64,000 nt of DNA, taken from assembly GCF_002091985.1 (NCBI RefSeq), contig NZ_MKKX01000024.1, forward strand, positions 1-64,000, given 5' to 3'. The notes beneath the pieces are model-generated. The model searched no databases. It was given only the letters and a program-made list of their open reading frames with translations, and was not told the DNA's origin. The translations under genes and the position numbers were made by a program. Positions within the stretch are counted from its first letter, which is position 1. The number at the start of each line of letters is the position of its first letter. Shown here piece by piece: positions 34,630 through 43,949 of the stretch. This DNA comes from Rhodococcus sp. 1163. Lineage in GTDB: Bacteria > Actinomycetota > Actinomycetes > Mycobacteriales > Mycobacteriaceae.

Positions 34630-35739
34630 TCAGCTCTTGTACCGCAGGATCGCCGCAATCTGTGCGCCGTCGGGCATGTCTTCGCTTCGAACGGCGGTCA
34701 CCGTCGCGCCGGACAATAATGCGCGCCGGGTTATCTCGTCCACCACACCGTAGACCTGTGCGTCGTCGGCGTCCGTGAAGTGCACGTCACCGGTATCTGG
34801 ATCGACGGTGCCCGGAACGATGCTCTCGATGTCGACCATTACCGTGCCGATCGCACCGTATGTGGCAGCCTTTGCAACGTCCGCAACATCGGTCGATCCG
34901 CGGCCTTGCGACTTGCGCTCGTCGAAGAGTCGACGCAAATCGAACAGTTGGTCGCGGTAGTGATTGTCCAGCACGGTGCGGGCAGCGTCGGCCAAAGCAC
35001 CGTCGCTGAGCGCCTGGGGATTACCATCGATGCCCTGTGGCAGCAGCCCCGGGTAGGTGGCGGTGCCGCGGTAGATCGATGCGATGGGGTCGGCCGCAGC
35101 GAGGATCAATGGAATGCCGCGACCGATCAAAGTGGTGCGCAGAGCCTGGTCGACGATGCGGGTGAATTGCCGAATACGGGTCATACGACTGTCCGGGTTG
35201 TGGGGCCTTCCACCGGGACCGTAACCGCTGCGCTCGGGCTTGCCGAGCTCGGACTCGAGGTCCGTCGGCAGGCCGGGCACGCTTACCTCCGCAGGAGGTT
35301 GGTCAGCGGAGATGTCGACCAGCCGCACGCCACCCTCGGCCAATGCCAGGACGAACGCCGTCTGCGGGAACGATGTGGTTCGGAGCATGGGCTTGAGGTA
35401 AAAGCGGTCGCCGGCGAATGTCACGGCCGAAAGGCGGTTGGGCAAGCGATAACTACGGATGCGTTCGGTGGTTGCATGCACAACAAGGGTGCGAGATTGG
35501 TATCGCCAGAACTCCGACCATTCGGTGAGCGCCTCGAATGACTGCTCGATAGTTGCTCGCTCGTCGGAGTCTTCGATCTGCGCCAATGCCGAGCGCACCT
35601 GGCCGGCAAATTCGCGCTGCACGCGATCATGGTCTCGTACCGTGTCTGCGGTCGGTGTATAGATCGACACGCAAGTTCTTCCCTCGGTGGAAGCTAGGTC
35701 GATGATCTCTGCCTGGCTTGGTATGTCTGTGTGTAGCAT
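34630..35739 (-). CDS. Bacterial archaeo-eukaryotic release factor-like (baeRF/host-attachment-type) protein
   Basis: A 369-residue protein in the bacterial Vms1/eRF1-like group. The C-terminal segment (about 285-369, KAATYGAIGTVMVDIESIVPGTVDPDTGD...GVVDEITRRALLSGATVTAVRSEDMPDGAQIAAILRYKS) is typical of the baeRF families in which a peptidyl-tRNA hydrolase-like fold is reused; the N-terminal SIYTPTADTVRDHDRVQ segment is the usual start. I cannot tell the subfamily or name the GGQ-like residue. ATG 35739 follows GAGAAGGGCTAAAG and is chosen over the frame to 36105. It is divergent from the DUF389 gene, with unusual inverted repeats between. Confidence 0.7.
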   Translation of the reverse strand: MLHTDIPSQAEIIDLASTEGRTCVSIYTPTADTVRDHDRVQREFAGQVRSALAQIEDSDERATIEQSFEALTEWSEFWRYQSRTLVVHATTERIRSYRLPNRLSAVTFAGDRFYLKPMLRTTSFPQTAFVLALAEGGVRLVDISADQPPAEVSVPGLPTDLESELGKPERSGYGPGGRPHNPDSRMTRIRQFTRIVDQALRTTLIGRGIPLILAAADPIASIYRGTATYPGLLPQGIDGNPQALSDGALADAARTVLDNHYRDQLFDLRRLFDERKSQGRGSTDVADVAKAATYGAIGTVMVDIESIVPGTVDPDTGDVHFTDADDAQVYGVVDEITRRALLSGATVTAVRSEDMPDGAQIAAILRYKS

Positions 35740-36208
35740 CTTTAGCCCTTCTCTTGGAGAGAACTGACCGCCGGAAAGCTGTGTCCATCCCAACCGATGC
35801 GCAGATGCGTGTTCGCGAACCGCGTGCAGCAGGTGGGGCTGTGTACCGGCTTGTCCTTCGTGAGTGTCCCACACTCGGTCTCGAACTGGGGCTTTGTGAG
35901 GTCCGTGGGAACGAAAAGATGACCAGCAAGTCAGGATGCTCTCGTTGAGCTCGACGACCCAGAATAAATGTGGGACTCCACTTTCGGTGCGTCCGAAAGT
36001 GGCCACCGGCGTTGGGTGTTCGCCCCGCGCGAAGGAACCCGATCGTGCGGGGTGGATCTCGACGCGCAGTGAGTGGAGGCGTGCACCAGACCAGTTCTCT
36101 GTCACCGACCAGGCAGGTTCGGTGTGCTCGGTTTTCGGTACGCACTCACCGAAAGCGGGCTACCGTGTAATCGCGATCGCTGACTTCGGTTTTTCGAAAG
36201 GCTGGGAG
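35740..36208. promoter_or_regulatory. 469-bp divergent intergenic region with inverted repeats
   Basis: Region between the baeRF-like and DUF389 genes. It holds GAGTGT-CCC-ACACTC (35860-35874), CCACTTTCGG-TGCGT-CCGAAAGTGG (35978-36002, perfect 10-bp arms) and TTTCGGT-N8-ACCGAAA (36133-36154). The last two share the half-site TTTCGG/CCGAAA. The minus frame is open across it, but none of it looks like protein. It probably holds the promoters of both genes and a common operator. Confidence 0.55.
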
Positions 36209-37186
36209 ATGCTTGCATTTTTGGTCCCGGACAGCCAGCGTCGAAGTCTCGACGAACTGGACGAGCGGTTGGATCTCGCTGCCGGGGACAGTGGTGCAAA
36301 GCGGTCGGCATTCTGGATCATGCTTACCCTTTCCGGAATAATCGCTGTCGCGGGAGTGGTTTCTGACTCGACGGCCACCGTCATCGGGGCGATGATCGTA
36401 GCGCCATTGTCGACTCCGATTCTCGGTGCCGGCCTCGGCATTGCCACCGGTCGTGGATCGCCGGTGTTCAGAAGTGCTTTACATGTGCTGTTGGGGCTGT
36501 TGTTGGTCGTGGCATTCGGATACCTGTTCGCGCAGGTGTTGCTCAACCCGACCAACGTGCTGACCAACTCTCAGGTTCTCGGACGCACCTCCCCGACACT
36601 GGCCGACCTCATGGCTGCGATTGCCACTGGCTTCGCCGGATCCATTGCCATCACTCGCCGTGACGTCGGTGATGTGCTTCCCGGCGTGGCCATCGCAATT
36701 TCATTGGTCCCGCCACTTGCCGTCGTCGGTGTCTGCCTCGGATCCGGGGCACCCTCGCTTGCGCTCGGTGCTCTGGTGTTGTTCGCCTCGAATGTGGTTG
36801 CCATGGTGATCACCTCCACCCTGGTACTGGTAGTCGCCGGTTACGCAAAAGAAAGCCGCACCACAGAGTCGCCGCGACATGGTCGCGTATTTCTCCTGTT
36901 GGCATCAGCCCTCGTCGTCGTGGCCATTCCCATGGTGATCAACTCGCTTACCTCACTCTGGGTGCGTCAGATTCATGACGCGGCAGAGCAATGGCTCGCA
37001 TCCGTTCCGGATGCTCAGGTCGGATCCGTCACCTGGCAGGCCGACACCGCGGTGATCGAAGTGCTGGGCCCTCAGGATCTTCCGCCCATCGACGAACTCG
37101 AAAAATCGATCGACGCCCTGGTGCCGTGGAATCCGCAGATCGTTGTCGTCCATGCGGTCGGAAGTCGTATCGAGGCTGCAGAATAG
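36209..37186 (+). CDS. DUF389-family membrane protein
   Basis: A 325-residue membrane protein of the DUF389 (TIGR00341) family. The conserved core is visible: WIMLTLSGIIAVAGVVSDSTATVIGAMIVAPLSTPILGAGLGIATG, then ALPGVAIAISLVPPLAVVGV-type VLPGVAIAISLVPPLAVVG. About six to seven helices are followed by a cytoplasmic C-terminal domain (about 255-325). Function is unknown; transport is suggested from the fold. ATG 36209 has AAAGG about 7 nt upstream; the earlier in-frame codons do not look coding. The gene is divergent from the baeRF-like gene. Confidence 0.85.
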   Translation: MLAFLVPDSQRRSLDELDERLDLAAGDSGAKRSAFWIMLTLSGIIAVAGVVSDSTATVIGAMIVAPLSTPILGAGLGIATGRGSPVFRSALHVLLGLLLVVAFGYLFAQVLLNPTNVLTNSQVLGRTSPTLADLMAAIATGFAGSIAITRRDVGDVLPGVAIAISLVPPLAVVGVCLGSGAPSLALGALVLFASNVVAMVITSTLVLVVAGYAKESRTTESPRHGRVFLLLASALVVVAIPMVINSLTSLWVRQIHDAAEQWLASVPDAQVGSVTWQADTAVIEVLGPQDLPPIDELEKSIDALVPWNPQIVVVHAVGSRIEAAE

Positions 37187-37222
37187 GGCCGCGTCGAATG
37201 GACTAGTTGTCGCGGACGTACC

Positions 37223-37927
37223 TCAGCAGTGCAGAGCCGTGGCGAGTTCGGTGATCGAGTGCACGCTGTACGTCCAGTCCGACTGCGGAACACTGTCTTC
37301 CGTCTGCGCGGGCCCGTATTCTCGCGGTCGAGAAACGAAAGCTGTTCGAAATCCGCAGTCTCCGGCTGCCATCAGATCACTGTTGTGAGCCGCGACCATC
37401 ATGCACTGCTCGGGACGTAGGCCGAGGATGTCAGCGGTGCGGAGATACGCGTCGGGCAACGGCTTGTACGCGCGCGCCGGCTCTGCGCCGAGGATTACAT
37501 CCCAGGGAATACCGGCGTTCTTCGCCATGTCCAACAGAAGCGAAATATTTCCGTTGGACAGCGGTGCAACGACGAACTTGGACTTCAGGCGGCCGATGCC
37601 CGTTACCGAATCCGGCCACGGGGCCAAGCGGTGCCACGCGAGATTCAGCGCGACAATCGAGGGTTCGGGAATTCGAACATCGAACTCGGAGAGGACTATA
37701 CGAAGACTCTCCAAGTGCAGAACATCGAGTCTGGTGAAGGGGCGCGCGCCGGACCGTACCTGTTCCATCGCCGGCTGATAGAGACTGCGCCACCGATCGG
37801 CGAAAGCGAGTGAATCTACCTGGGCTGCTGTGACCGCAGCGACCTCGCGGGCAATGCTCGTACGCCAATCCACCACGGTGCCGAACACATCGAACAACAG
37901 TGCTCGCGGGGGATCGATCGCAGTCAC
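37223..37927 (-). CDS. Haloacid dehalogenase-like hydrolase (HAD type II)
   Basis: A 234-residue HAD protein. Motif I is LLFDVFGTVVDWR with the nucleophile in DxFGT; the cap region starts soon after (about 20-95). SNGNISLLLDMAKNAG (motif II), RAYKPLPDAYLR (motif III lysine), and MVAAHNSDLMAAGDCGFRTAFVSR (motif IV) follow. The pattern is that of L-2-haloacid dehalogenases, but the substrate could equally be a phosphate ester. GTG 37927 overlaps the preceding DUF1707 gene's stop by 4 bp, so the two are coupled. Convergent with the DUF389 gene. Confidence 0.88.
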   Translation of the reverse strand: MTAIDPPRALLFDVFGTVVDWRTSIAREVAAVTAAQVDSLAFADRWRSLYQPAMEQVRSGARPFTRLDVLHLESLRIVLSEFDVRIPEPSIVALNLAWHRLAPWPDSVTGIGRLKSKFVVAPLSNGNISLLLDMAKNAGIPWDVILGAEPARAYKPLPDAYLRTADILGLRPEQCMMVAAHNSDLMAAGDCGFRTAFVSRPREYGPAQTEDSVPQSDWTYSVHSITELATALHC

Positions 37928-38352
37928 CGATTGCGCCGCCTGGACCGATTTCCACCGGCAACGAGTGCACCGACAAGTGGGATGAGCAGGAAGAACAACC
38001 AACTGGGGGAGACGGGGACGACGAAGAACAGGATCAGCGCAATGATCGGGGTCACGGCCATCACTGTCTTACGCCAGTCCCACCCGTCGACGCCGTCGTG
38101 CTCGTCCGTGTTTGCTGGAGAAGTCGACTTTCTCAGGTCCAACGGCGCTGAGGCGGTCGGATCCAAGGATGGCGAAGGAAGGTCGGTGAACACCGAGTCC
38201 AGCTGCCTTCGCGTGTTGGCAGACGCAACCACGGCGCTCCGCTCGTCGAATTCGGGAAGGGTGAGTCGCCCATCGCTGAAATGCCGGCTCAGAGCGGAAT
38301 GCGCCTGTTCACGCTCGGCCGTACCGACACGAACGTCCGGGTTGTCTGCCAT
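37924..38352 (-). CDS. DUF1707 membrane-anchored protein
   Basis: A 142-residue protein. Residues 8-60 are the DUF1707 domain (VRVGTAEREQAHSALSRHFSDGRLTLPEFDERSAVVASANTRRQLDSVFTDLP), common in actinobacteria and linked to membrane stress or envelope genes. Two C-terminal hydrophobic helices (about 98-114 VMAVTPIIALILFFVVPV and 118-133 WLFFLLIPLVGALVAGG) anchor it, and the tail NRSRRRNR is positively charged. Its stop overlaps the HAD gene start; function unknown. Confidence 0.88.
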   Translation of the reverse strand: MADNPDVRVGTAEREQAHSALSRHFSDGRLTLPEFDERSAVVASANTRRQLDSVFTDLPSPSLDPTASAPLDLRKSTSPANTDEHDGVDGWDWRKTVMAVTPIIALILFFVVPVSPSWLFFLLIPLVGALVAGGNRSRRRNR

Positions 38353-38388
38353 GAGAACAGACTAACCCGGACGTCGGTGTGAATCGTG

Positions 38389-40182
38389 TTACTTCAGTTC
38401 GGCGAGGACTGTGCCTTGAGTGATGGCCGATCCCGGCTGCACTGACAGGCCGGTGACGATCCCGGCCTTGTGAGCGTTGACCGGGTTCTCCATCTTCATC
38501 GCCTCGAGGACCGCGATGAGATCGCCCTCGGCGACTTCCTGGCCCTCTTCGACGGCAACCTTGACGACAGTGCCTTGCATCGGAGCGGTGACAGCATCGC
38601 CGGATGCTGCGCCTGCGCCCGAGCCACCGCGCTTGCGAGCCTTCGGCTTACGACGGATCGCACCGTCGGTCGCGGCGCCGCCGCCGCCCAGTGAGAACTG
38701 GCCGGGGAGCGAGACCTCGACGCGACGGCCACCGACCTCGAGAACGACGGACTGGCGGGGGAGTGCCTCGTCCTCGTCGGCAGGCTCACCGGCGGTGAAC
38801 GGTTCGACCTGGTTGTCCCACTCGGTCTCGATCCAACGGGTGTGGACGTCGAACTTCGTGCCGTCCCCGATGAACGCGGGATCGGAGACCACGGCAGCAT
38901 GGAACGGGATGACTGTCGCCAGGCCCTCGACCTTGAACTCGGCCAGCGCGCGACGTGAGCGTGCGAGGGCTTCTTCGCGGGTGGCACCGGTAACGATGAG
39001 CTTGGCGAGCATGGAGTCGAACTGGCCGCCGATCACGGAGCCGGATTCGACACCGGAGTCGACGCGTACGCCGGGGCCCGAGGGAGCGACGAAGGTGGTG
39101 ACCGGTCCGGGGGCCGGTAGGAAGCCGCGGCCGGCGTCCTCACCGTTGATGCGGAACTCGAACGAGTGTCCGCGTGGCGTGGGGTCTTCGGTGATGGAGA
39201 GTTCTTCGCCGTTGGCGATGCGGAACTGTTGCAGCACCAGGTCGATGCCGGAGGTCTCCTCGGTGACGGGATGCTCGACCTGCAGGCGGGTGTTGACCTC
39301 GAGGAACGAGACGAGTCCGTCCTGGCCGACGAGGTATTCGACGGTACCTGCGCCGTAGTAACCGGCTTCGCGGCAGATTGCTTTCGCGGAGGAATGGATT
39401 TCGGCGCGCTGGGCATCGGTGAGGAACGGTGCAGGCGCTTCCTCGACGAGCTTCTGGAAACGGCGCTGCAGACTGCAGTCTCGGGTGCCGGCGACGACGA
39501 CGTTGCCGTGCTGGTCGGCGATGACCTGTGCCTCGACGTGGCGCGGCTTGTCCAGGTAGCGCTCGACGAAGCACTCTCCGCGACCGAAGGCGGAGATCGC
39601 TTCGCGGGTGGCGGAGTCGAACAACTCGGGGATCTCTTCACGGGTGCGGGCAACCTTCATGCCGCGTCCGCCGCCGCCGAAGGCAGCCTTGATGGCGATA
39701 GGTAGACCGTGGTCGTCGACGAAGGCGAGGATCTCGGCTGCGTCTTTGACCGGCTCGGAGGTGCCGGGCACCGAAGGCGCTTTGGCACGGGCGGCGATGT
39801 GGCGGGCCGTGACCTTGTCGCCGAGATCGCGAATCGACTGCGGCGACGGTCCGATCCAGATCAACCCGGCGTCGATGACGGCCTGGGCGAATTCTGCGTT
39901 TTCGGACAGGAATCCGTAGCCGGGGTGAATGGCGTCGGCGCCGGACTTGCGGGCGGCGTCGAGGATCTTGTCGATCACCAGGTACGACTCGGCAGATGTC
40001 TGTCCACCGAGAGCGAAGGCTTCATCGGCAAGGCGCACGAACGGAGCATCGGCGTCGGGTTCGGCGTATACCGCGACACTGGTCAGGCCGGCATCCGCTG
40101 CTGCTCGTATCACCCGAACTGCAATCTCGCCGCGGTTGGCGACAAGCACCTTGGTGATATGCGCGCTGGCGTGGCTGGGCAC
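38389..40182 (-). CDS. accA3: Acetyl/propionyl-CoA carboxylase alpha chain (biotin carboxylase + BCCP)
   Basis: A 597-residue subunit that carboxylates biotin with ATP and bicarbonate, for AccD-type carboxyltransferases making malonyl-, methylmalonyl- and long-chain carboxyacyl-CoA for lipid and mycolate synthesis. The biotin carboxylase ATP-grasp lies at about 10-450 ([36 protein letters not shown]). The C-terminal carrier domain (about 520-597) has the biotinyl lysine in EAMKMENPV (K563). GTG 40182 is preceded by AGGAGG. It should be modified by BirA (46633-47463) and pair with AccD5/AccE5 nearby. Confidence 0.97.
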   Translation of the reverse strand: MPSHASAHITKVLVANRGEIAVRVIRAAADAGLTSVAVYAEPDADAPFVRLADEAFALGGQTSAESYLVIDKILDAARKSGADAIHPGYGFLSENAEFAQAVIDAGLIWIGPSPQSIRDLGDKVTARHIAARAKAPSVPGTSEPVKDAAEILAFVDDHGLPIAIKAAFGGGGRGMKVARTREEIPELFDSATREAISAFGRGECFVERYLDKPRHVEAQVIADQHGNVVVAGTRDCSLQRRFQKLVEEAPAPFLTDAQRAEIHSSAKAICREAGYYGAGTVEYLVGQDGLVSFLEVNTRLQVEHPVTEETSGIDLVLQQFRIANGEELSITEDPTPRGHSFEFRINGEDAGRGFLPAPGPVTTFVAPSGPGVRVDSGVESGSVIGGQFDSMLAKLIVTGATREEALARSRRALAEFKVEGLATVIPFHAAVVSDPAFIGDGTKFDVHTRWIETEWDNQVEPFTAGEPADEDEALPRQSVVLEVGGRRVEVSLPGQFSLGGGGAATDGAIRRKPKARKRGGSGAGAASGDAVTAPMQGTVVKVAVEEGQEVAEGDLIAVLEAMKMENPVNAHKAGIVTGLSVQPGSAITQGTVLAELK

Positions 40183-40329
40183 TGAGCCTCCTGTGGTTTC
40201 GAGTGTTCCGTGCGCGGCGTTTTTCCGCCGCTCGGTTACGGGCGTCTATTCGGAGTGTAAGCACAGTCGCCGGCGCATCCGAAACTGGATGGTGGTTACA
40301 GGGAACAGACCCAAAAAAGCCGGAGGTCC

Positions 40330-41805
40330 CTACTGATTGGTAGGTGTCGGAGCGAAAGATGCGCTGTCCAATGCCGGGCCGCTGCTCACCATGGAGGTCA
40401 GCGACGCCGTCCCTGTGTCGACCACCTCGTCGAGGATTCGCCGGAGCACGCCGACGTAGCGGTGAACGTGCGCGGTTGCGATGTCGTTGTTGGGGTAGCG
40501 CGCCGAGATGTTCACCCCGCGCGGTGTGCGGTTGATCCAGATATAGACGTCGTGTTCGTACTGCTTGCTGCGCAGTGCCCGGGCATTCCAGTCGTCCCAC
40601 CGATCTGCCATCGGCGCGAAACGCACATCCATGAACGACACCACGAAGCGCGGCTTCGCAGAGGCTCCCAGCGCGCGGAAGACTCGGTCGAGTGGGACCC
40701 GGGCTACCGGCTTGGTTGCCGCGACCTGCTGAGTAGCCCGCGCAACGATGGCGCCGAACGATTCCACATCCGCGATATCGAACGAGAGCGGGCACAATCC
40801 GACGAACCATCCGAGTGAGGACGCCCAGTGCGGTTGATCCCGAGTGTGTACCGGTGTGATGGTCCGGAACTCGGTCCGGCCGGTCAGTTCCGCCCCGGCC
40901 ACTGCCAACGCGGCCAGCAGTCCGGCGAACATACTGTTGCCGGTCTTGCGGCACGCAACAGAAAAGGAATCGGCCCGTGCGGCGTCGAGGATCCAGTCGG
41001 TCAGCCCGCCCTGGGGAGCGTCACCGCTGCCCTGGGTGCCGATGTCGAGAGGGAAAGCCGGTAGCTGACCGTCTCCGGCGTCGAGGAAGCGGCGCCAGGT
41101 CACCACGGCATCGTGCGTGTGCTCGAGTTCGGCATGCATCCGGCGCTCGGACACCCCGAAGTCCAAGTAGCTACCAGCCTCGAACAGTGCGGCGGTTGTG
41201 CCGTCGACTGCCTCGGCGTACAGCGCGGATATCTCGTGGGCAACCAGAACGGTGGACAGGCCGTCGATGATGGAGTGATCGGCGGCGAAGAAGACGGTCA
41301 CCTTTCCGGTGTCCCGCGTTTCCAGTGGTTCTACTGTCACGAACGCATAGGCGGGCCAGGCGAGAGGGGAGGTGTACTCGTCGAACAAGTACTGCAGATG
41401 GTCCAACACCTCGCTGGAGAGCTCGCAGCGCTCCTGCTCGACCTGCCAGACGTCGACGGTGCCTTCAGCGGCGGTGACTCGGCTCAGCTCCCCGCCTTCG
41501 ACATCGATGGCTGCGTGCGAACGCATCGACTCGTGGCGATCGATCCACGCGAGCACGGCACGCCGGAACGCAGGCTTGTCGAGCGGGCCGTCGATATCGA
41601 ACGCCGCGCCCAACCAACTCTCCCGACCCTGACGGGGACTCTTCAGGCTGTCGCGCAGGTGCGCCTCGTGCACATACGACGTAGGGCGGTCGTCCGGCTG
41701 CCACCCGGCCAGGACCGGGGTGCTCGCGTGGGGGCCGACACTGGGAATCCACTCCGTGATGGTGCCTGCGGGTATGGCGTAGTCCGCCAACTCGGTGAAC
41801 TCCAT
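40330..41805 (-). CDS. PapA-like condensation/acyltransferase protein
   Basis: A 491-residue protein of the condensation-domain/PapA group, which transfers acyl groups to trehalose or other glycolipids. The catalytic motif resembles HHxxxDG as FAADHSIIDGLSTV (H followed by xxxD-G; the first His is replaced by Asp), and the C-terminal stretch RTPRGVNISARYPNNDIA is like mycobacterial PapA1/PapA3. ATG 41805 is chosen over the frame to 41847; no clear Shine-Dalgarno is seen. It lies between accA3 and the sufE/sseA pair, a place where the M. tuberculosis cluster has no such gene. The acyl donor and acceptor are unknown. Confidence 0.83.
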   Translation of the reverse strand: MEFTELADYAIPAGTITEWIPSVGPHASTPVLAGWQPDDRPTSYVHEAHLRDSLKSPRQGRESWLGAAFDIDGPLDKPAFRRAVLAWIDRHESMRSHAAIDVEGGELSRVTAAEGTVDVWQVEQERCELSSEVLDHLQYLFDEYTSPLAWPAYAFVTVEPLETRDTGKVTVFFAADHSIIDGLSTVLVAHEISALYAEAVDGTTAALFEAGSYLDFGVSERRMHAELEHTHDAVVTWRRFLDAGDGQLPAFPLDIGTQGSGDAPQGGLTDWILDAARADSFSVACRKTGNSMFAGLLAALAVAGAELTGRTEFRTITPVHTRDQPHWASSLGWFVGLCPLSFDIADVESFGAIVARATQQVAATKPVARVPLDRVFRALGASAKPRFVVSFMDVRFAPMADRWDDWNARALRSKQYEHDVYIWINRTPRGVNISARYPNNDIATAHVHRYVGVLRRILDEVVDTGTASLTSMVSSGPALDSASFAPTPTNQ

Positions 41806-41927
41806 TCGACAGCAACCAACTCTCACGCGGGATAGACAAACAACCACGATGAGCGCACCGAAGACCTACCGAATCGCGTTCACCGTGTCCGACAGTGAGT
41901 GTACCGACCCGAAAGTGTATCGATCAA

Positions 41928-41957
41928 GACGGCCTCGACCAGCGGATCAAGGCCGTC
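41928..41957 (-). terminator. Hairpin between papA-like and sufE genes
   Basis: GACGGCCT (41928-41935) pairs with AGGCCGTC (41950-41957), 14-nt loop. It lies just after the sufE stop on the minus strand (41969), and could end the sseA-sufE transcript before the PapA-like gene. There is no good U run. Confidence 0.45.
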
Positions 41958-41968
41958 CCTTCTTGGCT

Positions 41969-42382
41969 TCATCTCACATGGCGCTTGATGCGCGTGAGCA
42001 TCGCAGACATTCCGCGCAGTCGCAGCGGACTCACGGCGTCTCCGAGACCGAGCGCAAGGTAGAAATCATCCGGCACAGCGAGAATGTCCTGCGCTGAATG
42101 TCCGTCGAGACCTTGGTGGAGTATCGACGCGAAACCTCTCGTCGTCGGTGCTTCCGGCGGCGCACTGAAATACAGCTTGACCGCATTTCGATCCGCGCTG
42201 TCCACGGACAGAAACAGCGGTGACTGGCATTCGGGCACCGGCTCCATGGCTGCCTGTTCCAAATGCTCGGGCAACCCGGGAAGCTCACGGCTGAACTCGA
42301 GGAGCAACTGAAGCTTGTCCTGACCCTCGACCGCGGCGAAATCCTCGACGATCTCGGAGAGCGACTCCGGCAACTCGGCCAT
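41969..42382 (-). CDS. sufE: SufE-family protein
   Basis: A 137-residue SufE/Fe-S assembly protein that takes sulfur from a cysteine desulfurase as a persulfide. The acceptor cysteine is in [12 protein letters not shown] (C52), and the C-terminal helix [29 protein letters not shown] fits. It is 2 bp downstream of sseA and so cotranscribed. The pair is the Rv3284-Rv3283 equivalent. An alternative is CsdE-like activity; partner desulfurase is not in the window. Confidence 0.88.
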   Translation of the reverse strand: MAELPESLSEIVEDFAAVEGQDKLQLLLEFSRELPGLPEHLEQAAMEPVPECQSPLFLSVDSADRNAVKLYFSAPPEAPTTRGFASILHQGLDGHSAQDILAVPDDFYLALGLGDAVSPLRLRGMSAMLTRIKRHVR

Positions 42383-42384
42383 GA

Positions 42385-43281
42385 TCAGGCCTTCACGGGT
42401 GCGGAGCCAGGCTCCTCGCCGCGTGCAATCGGTACCCGAACAGCGTTACCCCATTCGGTCCACGAGCCGTCGTAGTTCCGGACCGATTCGTGACCGAGAA
42501 GATGAGTCAACACGAACCAGGTGTGGCTCGATCGCTCGCCGATTCGGCAGTACGCGATCACCTTCTCACTAGCGACGTAGTCGGCGTAGATCTCGTCGAG
42601 CTCTGCCCTGGTACGGAAGCGACCGTCGGGGGCTGCAGCCTTGGCCCAGGGGATGCTGACCGCGGTAGGTATGTGGCCGCCGCGCAGTGCCCCTTCCTCC
42701 GGATAGTCGGGCATATGGGTGCGTTCTCCGGTGTATTCCGCCGGTGAACGCACGTCGATGAGCGGGATCGTGCCCAGGCTCGTGAGGACGTCCGCAGCGA
42801 ATGCTCGTATCGGTGCGTCGTTTCGCTCCACCACCGGGTATTCGGTGGCCGGATACTCGGGGACGTCGAGGGTTGTTTCGCGGTTCTCGGCCAGCCACGC
42901 GTCTCGGCCACCGTCGAGCAGCCGGACATCCTGGTGTCCGAACAAGGTGAATACCCACAGTGCGTAGGCGGCCCACCAATTGCTCTTGTCGCCGTAGATC
43001 ACGATGGTGTCGTCGCGAGAGATACCCTTGCGGCCGAGCAGTGCCGCGAACCGATCTCCATCGATGTAATCCCGCGTGACCGGGTCGTTGAGATCGACAT
43101 GCCAATCGATCTTCACCGCACCCGGAATGTGGCCGACGTCGTAGAGGAGCACATCCTCATCCGATTCGACGACCCTGAGGCCGGGAGTGCCGAGGTGTGC
43201 GGACAGCCATTGAGTGGACACCAGTCGATCTGGGTGCGCATAGTCGGAAAACGTGGGCGTGGGGTCTGCTGCTACGGGCAC
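42385..43281 (-). CDS. sseA: Thiosulfate/3-mercaptopyruvate sulfurtransferase (tandem rhodanese)
   Basis: A 298-residue protein with two rhodanese domains: an inactive N-terminal one (about 20-140, [18 protein letters not shown]) and an active C-terminal one whose loop is [13 protein letters not shown] with the persulfide cysteine at C245. The CRIGERS loop is like mycobacterial SseA. It transfers sulfane sulfur to cyanide or thiols, and being next to sufE suggests sulfur supply. GTG 43281 follows AGGAGC. It is divergent from the flavodoxin-like gene by 221 bp. Confidence 0.93.
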   Translation of the reverse strand: MPVAADPTPTFSDYAHPDRLVSTQWLSAHLGTPGLRVVESDEDVLLYDVGHIPGAVKIDWHVDLNDPVTRDYIDGDRFAALLGRKGISRDDTIVIYGDKSNWWAAYALWVFTLFGHQDVRLLDGGRDAWLAENRETTLDVPEYPATEYPVVERNDAPIRAFAADVLTSLGTIPLIDVRSPAEYTGERTHMPDYPEEGALRGGHIPTAVSIPWAKAAAPDGRFRTRAELDEIYADYVASEKVIAYCRIGERSSHTWFVLTHLLGHESVRNYDGSWTEWGNAVRVPIARGEEPGSAPVKA

Positions 43282-43502
43282 TTCTTCTTCGCTCCTAGGA
43301 GTGATCGAATCGATCTGACTCTGTCGATCCTAGGCGCTCGGTGAACCGAGGGAGCTGCGCTCGGAGTGCAGAGCCGCCCGCGGACACCTGTCGTCCCCGC
43401 AGAGAGCAGGTGGGATCCGACCCGCACTGCTGGTGAGGCTATTCTCACTTACCGATTCTTTCGGTGGCCTGCAAAGGAAAAGTTTCGAGAAGGGGAGTGG
43501 AC

Positions 43503-43949
43503 ATGGCAGTAGTCGTGTTGTTCGGTTCGGAGACCGGCACAGCCGAGGAGGTTGCGGACAAGATCGCCGAGGTGATGACCGATCATGACGTCGACGTCCG
43601 TGACATGCTCGAATACGAGCTATCCGATATCGATACCGACGACTTTCACGTCATCGTCTGCTCCACCTACGGCGAAGGCGAACTGCCGACTGGAGCAGGC
43701 CCCTTCTACGACGCGCTCGTCGAGGACGGCCCGGACCTCTCCGGACTCAGATTCGCTATGTTCGGACTGGGCGACCGCGTGTACGAGGACACATTCAACC
43801 GCGGCGGCGAGATCATTGCCGACAAGCTGGTGGAACTAGGCGCTCAACAGGTCGGCGAGCACGCCCGGCACGACAGCTCCTCGAACGTCAAGCCCAAGGT
43901 GCAGGCTGCCGAGTGGGCCCGAGACATCACAGCTCTATTGATTCCCTGA
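43503..43949 (+). CDS. Flavodoxin-domain protein
   Basis: A 148-residue protein with a flavodoxin fold, FMN loop LFGSETGTAEEVADKIAE (about 6-23) and the isoalloxazine-binding segments CSTYGEGELPTGAGPFYDAL and FGLGDRVYEDTFNRGG. It resembles the flavodoxin domain of sulfite reductase/MioC proteins. A role as an electron carrier is inferred. ATG 43503 has GGGGAG 5 nt upstream. Its last 15 bp overlap the convergent maf stop. Confidence 0.9.
   Translation: MAVVVLFGSETGTAEEVADKIAEVMTDHDVDVRDMLEYELSDIDTDDFHVIVCSTYGEGELPTGAGPFYDALVEDGPDLSGLRFAMFGLGDRVYEDTFNRGGEIIADKLVELGAQQVGEHARHDSSSNVKPKVQAAEWARDITALLIP

Noticed and set aside
35740..36105. N-terminal extension of the baeRF-like protein
   Set aside because: Sequence looks noncoding and contains the inverted repeats; ATG 35739 has a purine-rich upstream stretch and the usual N-terminus follows it.
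36573..36820. Minus-strand ORF inside the DUF389 gene
   Set aside because: Shadow of the DUF389 coding frame; no start signal or domain.
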